Origin: UBA1573 sp034005165 | GTDB lineage: Bacteria; Pseudomonadota; Alphaproteobacteria; Micavibrionales; Micavibrionaceae | Reading direction: 5' to 3' | Assembly (NCBI GenBank): GCA_034005165.1 | Contig: JAVEVE010000002.1 | Span: 1 to 64,000, forward strand | DNA: 64,000 bases | Part shown: in pieces, positions 1 to 7,990 of the stretch | Numbering within the stretch: position 1 is the first letter of the stretch | How the letters are laid out: each line of letters begins with the position of its first letter | Notes under the pieces: generated by a model | The model's input: the letters and a program-made list of their open reading frames with translations, nothing else | Told to the model about the DNA's origin: nothing | Database searches by the model: none | Program-made: the position numbers and the translations under genes

Positions 1-23
1 CTCTCACCAGAACGAAGCCCCCC

Positions 24-67
24 ATGAAGGAAGGGGCCTTCGCTTACGCTCCAGCCCCTTCCTTCAT
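24..67. terminator. 14-bp perfect inverted repeat downstream of the first gene
   Basis: The arms ATGAAGGAAGGGGC (24-37) and GCCCCTTCCTTCAT (54-67) are perfectly complementary around a 16-nt loop. The hairpin lies just beyond the stop codon of the minus-strand gene ending at 94. No T-run follows on either strand, so it may be a processing or stabilising hairpin rather than an intrinsic terminator. Confidence 0.5.
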
Positions 68-93
68 GCCCTCATCAGGACCAAAAGATTCAC

Positions 94-780
94 TTAAATC
101 CTGGACTCAATAATGGGGGTTGACCACTCGGAAGACGGTATCATCAGGTTTAGATAATGCAGAAGGCCTCTTTCTTTCAGAAAATTCATACGCTCGGACG
201 GTTTGTGAGACGCCATATCCTTGAACAAAGCAATCATCTTGTCATTCTGGCTGGCAAGCGCCGTAAGGACGCTGCAAGCAGGGCAGGCGACAGAATGATA
301 ATGTTTGCCGAGAACACCATGTTTGTGGTCACGAAAGAGGCCTGAATGTTCGATATATCCGCGCCAGTCTTTATGGAGCTTCCCCAACTCTAAAGCATAG
401 TCTTTCGTGTCCAGACCATGATCGAGCGCAAGTCCCAGATAGGCGGCCGCGAATTCGGGGGCAGCATCCATCATGCCGGAAGTCACTTGCCACAAAATAT
501 TGCTGCGGCTCTCGGCTAAGCGCAATCCCCAAGGCTCCGGATCTCCGCTCTCGTAATAATCAGGGGGGAGCAGACCTGTTTTAACCAGATTCAATTCTTC
601 ATAAGGACCATGCAGGCCTTGCAGACGCTCCGGATCATCTTTTTTCTCCGAAGCTTTAAAGGCCATAAGAGCCTTCAGGTCTTCTGCAGAAATAAAGGGG
701 TCCGGCTGTGTTTTAAGCCGGAATGCCTTTTTTGGACGGGAAGATGGCATAGGATTTTGGTACGTCAATTGAATCTCCAA
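94..780 (-). CDS. Unknown Cys/His-containing protein, probably Zur-controlled
   Basis: I do not recognise this 228-residue protein. It has no signal peptide or membrane segment, so it is probably cytoplasmic. The C-terminal third carries a His/Cys-rich stretch (DHKHGVLGKHYHSVACPAC, about residues 150-168), which could bind a metal. The gene is divergent from the zur operon, and its start lies only a few bases from a cluster of Zur-like palindromes (783-819), so both transcripts probably answer to zinc. Metal binding and zinc control are inferences. The reading frame is long, intact and fills the space, so I am fairly sure that it is a real gene. Confidence 0.7.
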   Translation of the reverse strand: MEIQLTYQNPMPSSRPKKAFRLKTQPDPFISAEDLKALMAFKASEKKDDPERLQGLHGPYEELNLVKTGLLPPDYYESGDPEPWGLRLAESRSNILWQVTSGMMDAAPEFAAAYLGLALDHGLDTKDYALELGKLHKDWRGYIEHSGLFRDHKHGVLGKHYHSVACPACSVLTALASQNDKMIALFKDMASHKPSERMNFLKERGLLHYLNLMIPSSEWSTPIIESRI

Positions 781-782
781 AC

Positions 783-819
783 GTTATTTTATAACACTTT
801 ATGTGTTATGTTATAACAT
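783..819. promoter_or_regulatory. Cluster of three overlapping Zur-box-like palindromes
   Basis: Three AT-rich dyads overlap. GTTATTTTATAAC (783-795) has 5-bp arms, ATAACACTTTATGTGTTAT (791-809) has 7-bp arms, and ATGTTATAACAT (808-819) is a perfect palindrome. The last matches the core of the alphaproteobacterial Zur box. They lie in the divergent intergenic region, directly upstream of a -35 box at 823. Repression of both the zur operon and the divergent gene is inferred from position. Confidence 0.75.
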
Positions 820-822
820 CTG

Positions 823-852
823 TTGACGCAAGCAAAAAAACAGCCATAGTAT
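823..852 (+). promoter_or_regulatory. Sigma70-type promoter of the zur operon
   Basis: TTGACG (823-828) and TAGTAT (847-852) are separated by 18 nt and lie 25 nt upstream of the GTG start at 877. The -35 box begins three bases after the last Zur-like palindrome, so a bound repressor would block RNA polymerase. Confidence 0.55.
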
Positions 853-876
853 AAAAAATAAAAAGGAGATTGAGTT

Positions 877-1104
877 GTGAAGGCAAAACAGATTATTTTG
901 GCCGCTGCCGCTCTTGGATTTACGATCCCGTCAATGACTGTGATCGGAGCACTGGCCGTAGCAGCAAAGAAAAGCGACTGGAGTAGGAAATTCTCCTTGG
1001 AACAAAATCACCATAAGGCTGTTTCTGATCTGGCAGGGTGCGGTTGCCCCTTCTGCCGGAGCACGTTTCAAAGTGAGTCTCAAAGGATCAAGAGGGATAT
1101 ATGA
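877..1104 (+). CDS. Small exported or membrane-anchored CGCPFC protein
   Basis: This 75-residue protein starts with GTG after a good ribosome-binding site (AAGGAGAT, 863-870). A hydrophobic N-terminal segment (residues 5-30) looks like a signal anchor. It is followed by a Lys/His stretch and a CGCPFC motif near residues 55-60, which could bind metal or act in thiol chemistry. Its stop overlaps the zur start (ATGA, 1101-1104), so the two genes are translationally coupled. As the first gene of a Zur-controlled operon it may act in zinc handling, but I do not recognise the family. Confidence 0.7.
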   Translation: MKAKQIILAAAALGFTIPSMTVIGALAVAAKKSDWSRKFSLEQNHHKAVSDLAGCGCPFCRSTFQSESQRIKRDI

Positions 1105-1580
1105 CCGAACATACGCATCATGATGTCTGCACAAATTGTACCCATGAACATTCCCTGGGTATCGCGCAGGATATTGCACGGAAATCCGGACATAGATGGT
1201 CGGAAACGCGGACACAAGTCTATCATACACTTTTAATGGCTGATAAGCCTGTGACGGCTTATGAGTTGATGGATATGGTTGCGAAGAAATACGCACGCGA
1301 TGTCAAGCCGGCTAGTGTCTACAGGTCCTTGGAGGCGCTGATGGAGATTGGAATTGTTGCACGGATAGAAAGCGCAAATGCCTTTGTTGCCTGTCAGAAT
1401 CCTGAGTGTAATCATCAACATATCTTTCTGATTTGCAATTATTGCGGGCATGTAGATGAAATATCGGATCATGGCATCAATCGCCAATTGCTGAAGCAGG
1501 CAGCAGAGAAAGGCTTCATTGCTAGAAAACAAATTCTTGAACTTCATGGACAATGTAAGGACTGCCATGTGGAAGGATAG
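1101..1580 (+). CDS. zur: Fur-family zinc uptake regulator
   Basis: This 159-residue Fur-family repressor senses zinc and binds Zur boxes to shut off zinc-acquisition genes. The winged-helix N-terminal domain spans about residues 25-95. The structural zinc site of the family is visible as C112-x2-C115 and C152-x2-C155. Residues 98-107 (C98, C103, H105, H107) can supply regulatory ligands. The N-terminus carries an extra His/Cys stretch (residues 4-17, with C10-x2-C13). The assignment as Zur rather than Fur or PerR rests on the Zur-box-like palindromes upstream and the transporter genes downstream. It is probably autoregulated. Confidence 0.85.
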   Translation: MTEHTHHDVCTNCTHEHSLGIAQDIARKSGHRWSETRTQVYHTLLMADKPVTAYELMDMVAKKYARDVKPASVYRSLEALMEIGIVARIESANAFVACQNPECNHQHIFLICNYCGHVDEISDHGINRQLLKQAAEKGFIARKQILELHGQCKDCHVEG

Positions 1581-1586
1581 TAAGGA

Positions 1587-2231
1587 ATGATTGAGGTCAA
1601 AAACATCGAAGCGGGATATGATAGTGTCCCTAAAGTCAGTATTGAGAGTTTTTCGGTTAAAAAAAGCGGTGTCTGTCTTGTCAGGGGGGATAGTGGCTCA
1701 GGAAAGACAACCTTGTTGAATGTTGTTGCTGGCCTGATAAAGCCGATCAAAGGATCTATCAGGATTGGAGCCGTAGATCCATATAGTCTACGTGATAATG
1801 AACGCGATGCATGGCGGGGGAATTGTCTGGGATTCATCTTTCAGACCCTCCATCTTGTGAAGTCTTTGACAGTTGCGGAGAACGTATTATTAGGTGCGTA
1901 TGCTGCGGGAAAAATACAGGATAGGGAATGGGTAGATCATCTTCTTGAAAAAACAGGTCTGCAAGGTCTGGGCGATAAAAAGGCACATGAGATTTCTCAA
2001 GGGCAAGCGCAGCGCGTTGCAATCGCCAGAGCGGCAGTGAACAAGCCTGAAATTATTCTTGCTGATGAACCTACCTCATCTCTGGATAAAACGGCGGCAA
2101 AGCAAGTGATGGAATTATTATTATCCTTGGCAAAAGACAATGGTTCGACACTGGTTGTCGCCAGCCATGATGATCGTATTGCCGATGTATTTGATCAGGT
2201 AGTGGAATTGAAATCGGGAGAAAACATATGA
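1587..2231 (+). CDS. ABC transporter ATP-binding protein, LolD/MacB type
   Basis: This 214-residue ATPase powers the permease encoded next to it. The Walker A motif is GDSGSGKTT (about residues 34-42), followed by a Q-loop (FQT), Walker B (ILADEP) and a switch His in ASHDD. The signature is ISQGQ instead of the common LSGGQ, still compatible with function. It starts 6 nt after zur, and its stop overlaps the start of the permease (ATGA, 2228-2231). MacB/LolD-type ATPases usually drive lipoprotein or periplasmic-substrate transport rather than cytoplasmic import. The link to zinc is contextual. Confidence 0.85.
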   Translation: MIEVKNIEAGYDSVPKVSIESFSVKKSGVCLVRGDSGSGKTTLLNVVAGLIKPIKGSIRIGAVDPYSLRDNERDAWRGNCLGFIFQTLHLVKSLTVAENVLLGAYAAGKIQDREWVDHLLEKTGLQGLGDKKAHEISQGQAQRVAIARAAVNKPEIILADEPTSSLDKTAAKQVMELLLSLAKDNGSTLVVASHDDRIADVFDQVVELKSGENI

Positions 2232-3453
2232 ATAAGAGGCGTTATCTCTCTTTATACAGTCTGGTTGGCGCAAATATGTCTCACAGGCCTTTATCGGCTC
2301 TCTTCAATATCATGCTTATGTCTGTTGGTGTTGCTGTCATTTTGACAATTCTGCATTTGAATGGATTGCTAGATAGCAGGTTATCTCGTGATTTGCGCGG
2401 CATTGATCTGGTTGTTAGTGGTAAAGGGTCTCCCCTGCAGATCATCCTGGCAAATGTTTTTCATCTTGATGTTCCGACAGGAAATATTCCGGTAAGTGAA
2501 GCAAAAAAACTTGAGAAAAATCCGTTGGTAAGATCCTTCATTTCCTTGGCTTACGGGGATAATTATAACGGGCACAGAATTGTCGGAACAACTTCTGACT
2601 ATATAGAGCATTTCAACGGGCATATATCTCAGGGGCGCAATTTCTCTGCGCCGATGGAGGTCATTATTGGTGGAGCCATCGCAAAAAAATTCCATTTGGC
2701 TATAGGGCAAAAAATTGCAGGGGCACATGGGCTGGTTAATAGTGATGATGTGCATACAGATTCCCCATATACGATTGTCGGAATTCTTGATCAGGATGGC
2801 AGTATTCTTGACAGGCTGGTTCTAACATCGGTCGAGAGTGTATGGCACGTTCATGAACACCTTGATGAGGATGATAGGGAGGAAGTCGCTTATAAGCAGG
2901 CACATCCGGAAGATGAGCTGTCAGCCATACTGATTGCGTATAAGTCGCCGTTAGCCGCCACCACACTACCAGGAATAGTTAATAATAGCAGCTCCATGCA
3001 AGCGGCAAGCCCTGCATTTGAGGTTGCACGGCTTACAAAACTGATGGGCACAGGGCGGGATATATTATCCGTTTTTGGCTATCTTCTTTTGGCTTTTTCG
3101 GGGATCAGTCTATTTATTGCGCTTTATAATGCTGTTCAGGAACGGCAATATGATATTGCCCTGATGCGCATTATGGGGATAACGAAATCTCGTATTTTCG
3201 GGCTTGTCCTCTTCGAGACAGTGCTGATAGGGGGGCAGGATCAGTTATTGGTGTTATTATTTCCCAGATATTTATACGTTTGGCGTCTTACTGGGTCTAT
3301 ATTCAGAAAGGATTGGCTCTATCGCCGCCAGTCCCAGGCCTATTAGAAATATATACTGTGTCGGCTATTATGCTCGTCAGCCTGCTGGCAGGTTTAATAC
3401 CGGCTGTGCTGGCCCGTAAAGTGGATATTGTCCAAACCCTTGCAAAAATGTGA
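2228..3453 (+). pseudogene. FtsX/MacB-like ABC permease, broken by a one-base frameshift
   Basis: The open frame from 2228 codes for an FtsX-like permease with an N-terminal membrane segment (about residues 20-40), a large periplasmic domain and the usual second membrane helix near residue 280. At the G-run 3230-3235 the frame leaves the family and stops at 3346 after unrelated residues. One more G restores a continuous frame to TGA at 3451-3453, with a typical permease C-terminus (VSLLAGLIPAVLARKVDIVQ and so on, 408 residues in all). The last two membrane helices are lost in the frame as written. This is a real phase mutation, a sequencing error in a homopolymer, or slippage; the sequence cannot tell which. 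Partners are the ATPase upstream and the DUF3299 protein downstream. Confidence 0.8.
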
Positions 3454-3457
3454 TTTG

Positions 3458-3946
3458 ATGATACGCATACTCTTGCCTATTTTGACGCTTCCATTCCTAT
3501 GCGGATTTACTCTTGAGGGAACCGCCGAATCTTTTATATCAGCTCAGCCTGCCGACGAACGAGAGGCGCAGGATAAATTGCCGATGGCAAAAGGAGTTGT
3601 CTGGGACACTCTACTGAAAACTATTGTCTCATTTAATGAAGAGAGCGGAGAATATTCCGCAAATTTTCCGGAAGATGTAAAAAAGTTCGAAGGGCAGATT
3701 CTGCGCGTCAGTGGGTTTATTCTCCCGTTGGAAAGTACAGATAAATTTACACATTTTTTGCTCACCAAAAGGACGCCGACCTGTGCATTTTGCCCTCCGG
3801 GAGGGCCAAGTGAAATTATTGAAGTCTATACAAAGGATCCGATTGAATGGGATGATGGTCTTGTGCAGGTTGAAGGAAAATTCGGATTTACCAACAATCA
3901 GAATCTTGGCGTCTTCTTTCAAATTAATGACGCGAAAGTCCAGTGA
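3458..3946 (+). CDS. DUF3299-family periplasmic protein
   Basis: I place the start at ATG 3458, giving 162 residues with a clear N-terminal signal peptide (residues 1-19). A longer frame from 3428 would run through the restored permease end. The mature protein carries FEGQILRVSGFILPL and a CAFCPPGGP motif (C109, C112) typical of DUF3299 proteins. The function of the family is not established to my knowledge. The Cys pair and position behind an ABC permease in a Zur operon suggest a periplasmic metal-linked partner. A degenerate copy of its 3' half lies at 5864-6000. Confidence 0.75.
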   Translation: MIRILLPILTLPFLCGFTLEGTAESFISAQPADEREAQDKLPMAKGVVWDTLLKTIVSFNEESGEYSANFPEDVKKFEGQILRVSGFILPLESTDKFTHFLLTKRTPTCAFCPPGGPSEIIEVYTKDPIEWDDGLVQVEGKFGFTNNQNLGVFFQINDAKVQ

Positions 3947-4218
3947 TATTTGAATGGCTGTGCAATGCTTTGTTTGTAAATAGCAAGAGAAGCTCCTCCT
4001 GTTTTTGATATAAAACCAGGTTGATGGAATGTTGTTTATAGGCTGAAGTGAAGAATATTCACAAATGCCTTAAAATTAGTGATTATGATCTTTTTATAGT
4101 TAAGGATGGGCTCTTTGGCTAAAAAAGATGTAAAAGTATATTCACGTTATACAAATGAGGCCATTTGACCTCTGTCTTGTTACCGTTATAGATAGCCTTT
4201 ATGGGCAGGGGCGTAAAT

Positions 4219-5750
4219 TTAGAAACTTGTTCTTATGCCAATTGTGGCGCTGGCAGAAGGGGCTTTAACATGCCCGGAGCGGCCTAAAATCTCTGCGCTT
4301 AAAGATGTTTGTGGTGAGATCGACCATGCTGTGGATGGTGCGGCTTCTGCCCAGTTTTTGTCACTCTTGTCATAGTCTATAACCCCGGAAAACCCGCTGG
4401 TCGAGACTGACAGGCCATCTGCATTCCCGCTCAGGCGGCGTCCCCAACTGGCGCTACCGGAAAATGTGATGTCAGGGGATAACTGGTAATTGACCTGCGT
4501 CCCCAGATGAGTCGTGATATTGTTCAAACTTTGATTATTCACTGTGGCAGCAAATGCGCCGCCTTTTTCTGTATAGCTGTCCAGGCTGGCTCTAACGATC
4601 TGTATTTCGGAATAAGGGGTGATGCTGATATCTTCGTGCATCGGGAGTTCCCAACCTACACGGGCTGCTGCTCCCAGTCCAAGTCCTGATGTTTGCCCAT
4701 TAGAGGAATCAAACCCCGAGCCATTCCTGTAATGTCGGTCGCTATCGATAGTAATACGTGTTGCAAAAGCAGTCCCATACAAACGCAAGCCGTTATTACC
4801 TTCATAGGCAGATATAATGGATCCCCCTTTGGCATTTAGAGTGCTTTTACCGTCATCGGACAATGTAGTTGTTCCGGAGCTTCCAATGACCCCTACACCG
4901 ACTGAAAAATTATTTGTAAACTGAAATGAAACTCCCAAAGTGCCGTTGAGATCATGGTTGTCAAAATCCTGATCTTGGCCAACGCCTACGGATCCAATCA
5001 GATAAACAGATTTTCCTGTTATGAGTGGAGCGGGGGAAGACGGCCCTGCCGCAGGCTCAATATCATGAGGACTGGAAGGTGAGGAAAAGAAACTTCGGAT
5101 TTCTGGCGAAACGAAGAAGCCATTTGAATAGCGGCAAATAAAGATTGATCTATGGATGATTCAAGACGTCCTACTATTTGTTGAAGAGGAACGGTTGTTG
5201 GAATCAATCCTGTAACTAAATCTTGCGGTGTTGTAACGCCACCGGTAGCTATGTTTGCCAAGTAGGCAACGTTATTGCCCCCGAATGTCGCGCTTCCTAC
5301 AATAAGATCGCCGCTATCATCAACATCATTGGCATAAGTGAAAACCCATCCTGTAGTATCAACTCCTGCTGCAGTCAGAATGTCAGATATTGATTCCATA
5401 CCAGTGGCCTGTGTCCATTTGAAAGCAGTCATTCCGCTTGTCGATGAAGATCATCCCACAACAACATTTCCATCCGCGCTGACGGATATGGCTTCACTGA
5501 AGAAAGCCCCTCCGGACAAGTCTCCAAGACCCGTCATGCCAACACCATTAACCCAACGAAACGCTTCTGTACCACTGGCACTTGCCCCTTGTCCCACGAT
5601 CACGTTGCCATTGGCATTTATATCATAAGCATAGCTGTCAAAAGTCCCTCCTGCCAAATCGCCGATATTCTCAAGCGATTGAGCCTGAACCATGTGGAAT
5701 GGCAGGATGGTAAAAGTTATGAAGAGGGTGAGATTTCGAGAACAGCACAT
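4219..5750 (-). pseudogene. Autotransporter with HAF repeats, inactivated
   Basis: Read together, three minus-strand pieces form one autotransporter. The N-terminal piece (5451-5750) has a signal peptide and HAF-type repeats (IGDLAGGTF, LGDLSGGAF). After VVVG it hits an in-frame TGA (5451-5453); the same frame then continues (5019-5432). Near 5105-5122 the frame shifts by one base, after which a linker and the beta-barrel continue to TAA at 4219, ending in the Phe typical of autotransporter barrels. One nonsense change plus one frameshift makes loss of function likely. It resembles a surface adhesin of the HAF-repeat family. Two independent defects argue against a simple sequencing error. Confidence 0.75.
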
Positions 5751-5863
5751 TATTTAACCGTTCTAGGTGAAAAGTGTGAATACAGTATAAATATGCTATA
5801 AAGATAAGATTATTGTTGGTTTGGAAGTATTATTCATCGTTAATATTCACTTCCCCTCGTGAA

Positions 5864-6000
5864 CCCGGCGGAATCATAAAGTTTTATAAAAAGAGTCGAA
5901 TTGAATGGGATGATGGTCCTGTTCAGGTTGAGGTAAATCCCGATTTACCAACAATCTGAACCTGAGTGTCTTCGTTCAAATTATTGACGCAGAAGCTCGG
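5864..6000 (+). pseudogene. Relic of a DUF3299 gene
   Basis: This stretch is a decayed copy of the 3' part of the gene at 3458-3946. Translation gives PGG, then IEWDDG-x-VQVE, which matches PGGPSEII...IEWDDGLVQVE of the intact protein, before a stop near 5959. The nucleotide match continues out of frame (ATTTACCAACAATC, then TTCAAATTA and TGACGC) to about 6000. No start or N-terminal half remains. It lies about 2 kb from the intact copy with the broken autotransporter between, which suggests an old duplication or a past insertion. Confidence 0.7.
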
Positions 6001-6019
6001 CAATACTCGAAAAATTACG

Positions 6020-6238
6020 CTATGATTTGTTTTTCTCACAAAATGCCGCGCCAAAAGGTAATCCCAGTTTAGACAGGATAAGAGCTGCGGGGCAAAAACC
6101 CGTAAAGGCGGCCTGAAACATGTTTAATCCGACAAAAGCCGTCAGCCATAGCCAATAGGGGCTGAAGAAATGGGCTAGAGTGAGGCTGAGCAGAATCATA
6201 ATGCCTGCAAAAGCTAAAATGGCACGATCAATATTCAT
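6020..6238 (-). CDS. YgaP-type (DUF2892) inner-membrane protein
   Basis: This 72-residue protein consists of two hydrophobic helices (about residues 6-24 and 28-48) and the conserved GFCPAALILSKLG stretch of the YgaP-like transmembrane domain. Such domains occur fused to or beside rhodaneses and other sulfur enzymes. The gene lies 16 nt downstream of the sulfide:quinone oxidoreductase on the same strand and is probably cotranscribed. A role in sulfane-sulfur handling at the membrane is inferred from context. Confidence 0.8.
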   Translation of the reverse strand: MNIDRAILAFAGIMILLSLTLAHFFSPYWLWLTAFVGLNMFQAAFTGFCPAALILSKLGLPFGAAFCEKNKS

Positions 6239-6254
6239 GGAGTTCTCCTCTATA

Positions 6255-7553
6255 TTATTGGACTTCCGGATGGGCCGGATCTTCTTGTTTCAATTTATGG
6301 ATATGCATAACCTCTAACGCAAATTTCTCGTAGAATGGCATGCTTTCGCCAACCTGAACCTTATGGAGAAAATATTTCTCGAATCCGATCTTGGCATAAT
6401 GAACCCACTTTCCTTTGGATGCCCAGTTCATATTTCTTGGAGGAATTTGCGGTTGTGCAAAGAACGCAACACCACCATCTCCGAAATCGGCAAGGCAAAT
6501 TGCATTCCAGGTGGCCACAAAAGACGGAGGTCGTCCTGCCATCATTTCGGCAATGTTCTGTGCGGTGGCTGTGACCATTGATTCAATCATAAATCCTGTC
6601 TTGGGAACCCCAACCGGAACAGCTGTTTTCCCGATGGGGGGGATTGCAACGCATACGCCGATCGCAAACACATTCGGGAAAGTCATATTTTGCTGGAATT
6701 TATTGACCATGACAAACCCGCGCGGATTGACAAGGTTTTCAACGTCCAGCACCGCTGGAACCCCTCGAAATGCAGGCAGCATCATGCTGAAGTGAAACGG
6801 TAATTCATGATTTTGTTTATGTATGCCGTCCTCGGTCAGTTCTTCAATCAGCATCTTGTTCTGCTGGACTTCTGTAACTTTGGCGTTTGTTATCCATTTA
6901 ATATGGCGTTGCCTTAACTCGGATTCCAATAGACCTTTTGTATCTCCGACACCATCCAGACCCAAATGCCCGATATAGGGTTCTGATGTGACAAAAGTCA
7001 TCGGCACACGATCTCGCATTTTACGTTTTTTAAGCTCGGTATCCAGAATAAGTGCAAATTCATAAGCAGGCCCAAAGCAGGAAGCTCCTTGGACTGCGCC
7101 AATAATCACAGGGCCGGGATTTTTAATCAATTGGTCAACCGCCTCTGCGGCTTTTTCGGCGTGCTCGGATTGGCAAATGGACTGCGTATAATGCTCTGGC
7201 CCGAAGCCGGGGATTTCATCAAAGGCCAAATCAGGTCCGGTCGAGATCACCAGATAATCATAGGGAAGTTTGCGTCCGTCTGTTAACTCGACTTCATTCG
7301 AGGTCGGGTGTACTCGCGCAGCACCTATCGTTTCAAAAGAAATCTTTTTCTTGTCCATGACTTTGCGCAAATCAACTTCAATATCTTTACGTTCCCGCCA
7401 TCTGACGGCAACCCAAGGATTGGAAGGAACAAACTGGTAAGTCGGGCCTTGGCCAATCACAGTCAGGTGATCATTTTCCCCGAGCTTCTCCTGCATTTCA
7501 AATGCCATCATAGTTCCGCCGAGACCCGCTCCAAGTACAATAATATTTGCCAT
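6255..7553 (-). CDS. sqr: Sulfide:quinone oxidoreductase
   Basis: This membrane-associated flavoprotein oxidises sulfide to persulfide or polysulfide and passes electrons to quinone. I choose ATG 7553 (MANIIVLGAG...) because it follows an AAGGGGG ribosome-binding site and begins directly at the FAD-binding GAGLGG motif. The product is then 432 residues. The three family cysteines are present at C127, C159 (GASCFGPAYEF) and C353, close to the spacing known for the Acidithiobacillus enzyme (128/160/356). The quinone-side motif GKTAVPVGVPKTGFMIESM is also present. It is divergent from a persulfide-type ArsR regulator and shares its operator region. Confidence 0.88.
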   Translation of the reverse strand: MANIIVLGAGLGGTMMAFEMQEKLGENDHLTVIGQGPTYQFVPSNPWVAVRWRERKDIEVDLRKVMDKKKISFETIGAARVHPTSNEVELTDGRKLPYDYLVISTGPDLAFDEIPGFGPEHYTQSICQSEHAEKAAEAVDQLIKNPGPVIIGAVQGASCFGPAYEFALILDTELKKRKMRDRVPMTFVTSEPYIGHLGLDGVGDTKGLLESELRQRHIKWITNAKVTEVQQNKMLIEELTEDGIHKQNHELPFHFSMMLPAFRGVPAVLDVENLVNPRGFVMVNKFQQNMTFPNVFAIGVCVAIPPIGKTAVPVGVPKTGFMIESMVTATAQNIAEMMAGRPPSFVATWNAICLADFGDGGVAFFAQPQIPPRNMNWASKGKWVHYAKIGFEKYFLHKVQVGESMPFYEKFALEVMHIHKLKQEDPAHPEVQ

Positions 7554-7583
7554 TATAGCCCCCTTTAATCTTTCAGAGATACA

Positions 7584-7617
7584 TTGACTGTATAATCCAT
7601 ATATTGTATATACGCAA
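7584..7617. promoter_or_regulatory. Face-to-face overlapping promoters of sqr and the arsR operon
   Basis: On the plus strand TTGACT (7584-7589), a 17-nt spacer and TATATA (7607-7612) form a good sigma70 promoter. On the minus strand TTGCGT (7617-7612), a 17-nt spacer and TATACA (7594-7589) form another, so each -10 overlaps the other's -35 region. The shared spacer is an imperfect AT-rich dyad (TATAATCC-ATATAT-TGTATA), a plausible ArsR-type operator that would silence both directions. The plus-strand start point would fall at or next to the first ATG of the regulator (7620), which suggests a leaderless or near-leaderless message. Confidence 0.6.
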
Positions 7618-7619
7618 CT

Positions 7620-7988
7620 ATGAAGATAAGTATAATGCAAATGAATAAATCAGCTGAAAAAGCAGCCGAGCTGCTGAAAATTCTCTCTAACTCCAAGCGT
7701 CTTATGATTGTGTGTCATCTCGCGGAAGGGGAGAAATCGGTTAATGAATTGGCGGAGATGCTGGGAATGCGTGCGTCCACTGTGTCGCAGCATTTGCAGA
7801 TTTTACGTCTGTCAAAACTTGTTGAGACGCGCCGCAACGCACAAACAATTTTTTATTCTCTGACCCATGCTGCATCGGAAGATGTAATTATGGCCCTATA
7901 TAAAAATTTCTGTATCGCCCCAAACTTGAATAAATCGACAAAAGCCAAAACAGAAACAAATTCCAAGCCGCCGCAGAAACGGAGATAA
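7620..7988 (+). CDS. ArsR-family repressor of the BigR/SqrR persulfide-sensing type
   Basis: This 122-residue winged-helix repressor has the recognition region STVSQHLQILR (about residues 53-63). It carries the two cysteines that define the BigR/SqrR class: C32 in the first helices (RLMIVCHLAEGEKSV) and C98 near the C-terminus (LYKNFCIAP). In that class the pair forms a disulfide or tetrasulfide with persulfide and releases DNA. The divergent sqr gene supports the assignment. The start could be ATG 7620, 7635 or 7641; none has a strong ribosome-binding site. The Lys-rich tail (residues 105-122) is probably disordered. It lies 2 nt before the RND adaptor. Confidence 0.82.
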   Translation: MKISIMQMNKSAEKAAELLKILSNSKRLMIVCHLAEGEKSVNELAEMLGMRASTVSQHLQILRLSKLVETRRNAQTIFYSLTHAASEDVIMALYKNFCIAPNLNKSTKAKTETNSKPPQKRR

Positions 7989-7990
7989 GT

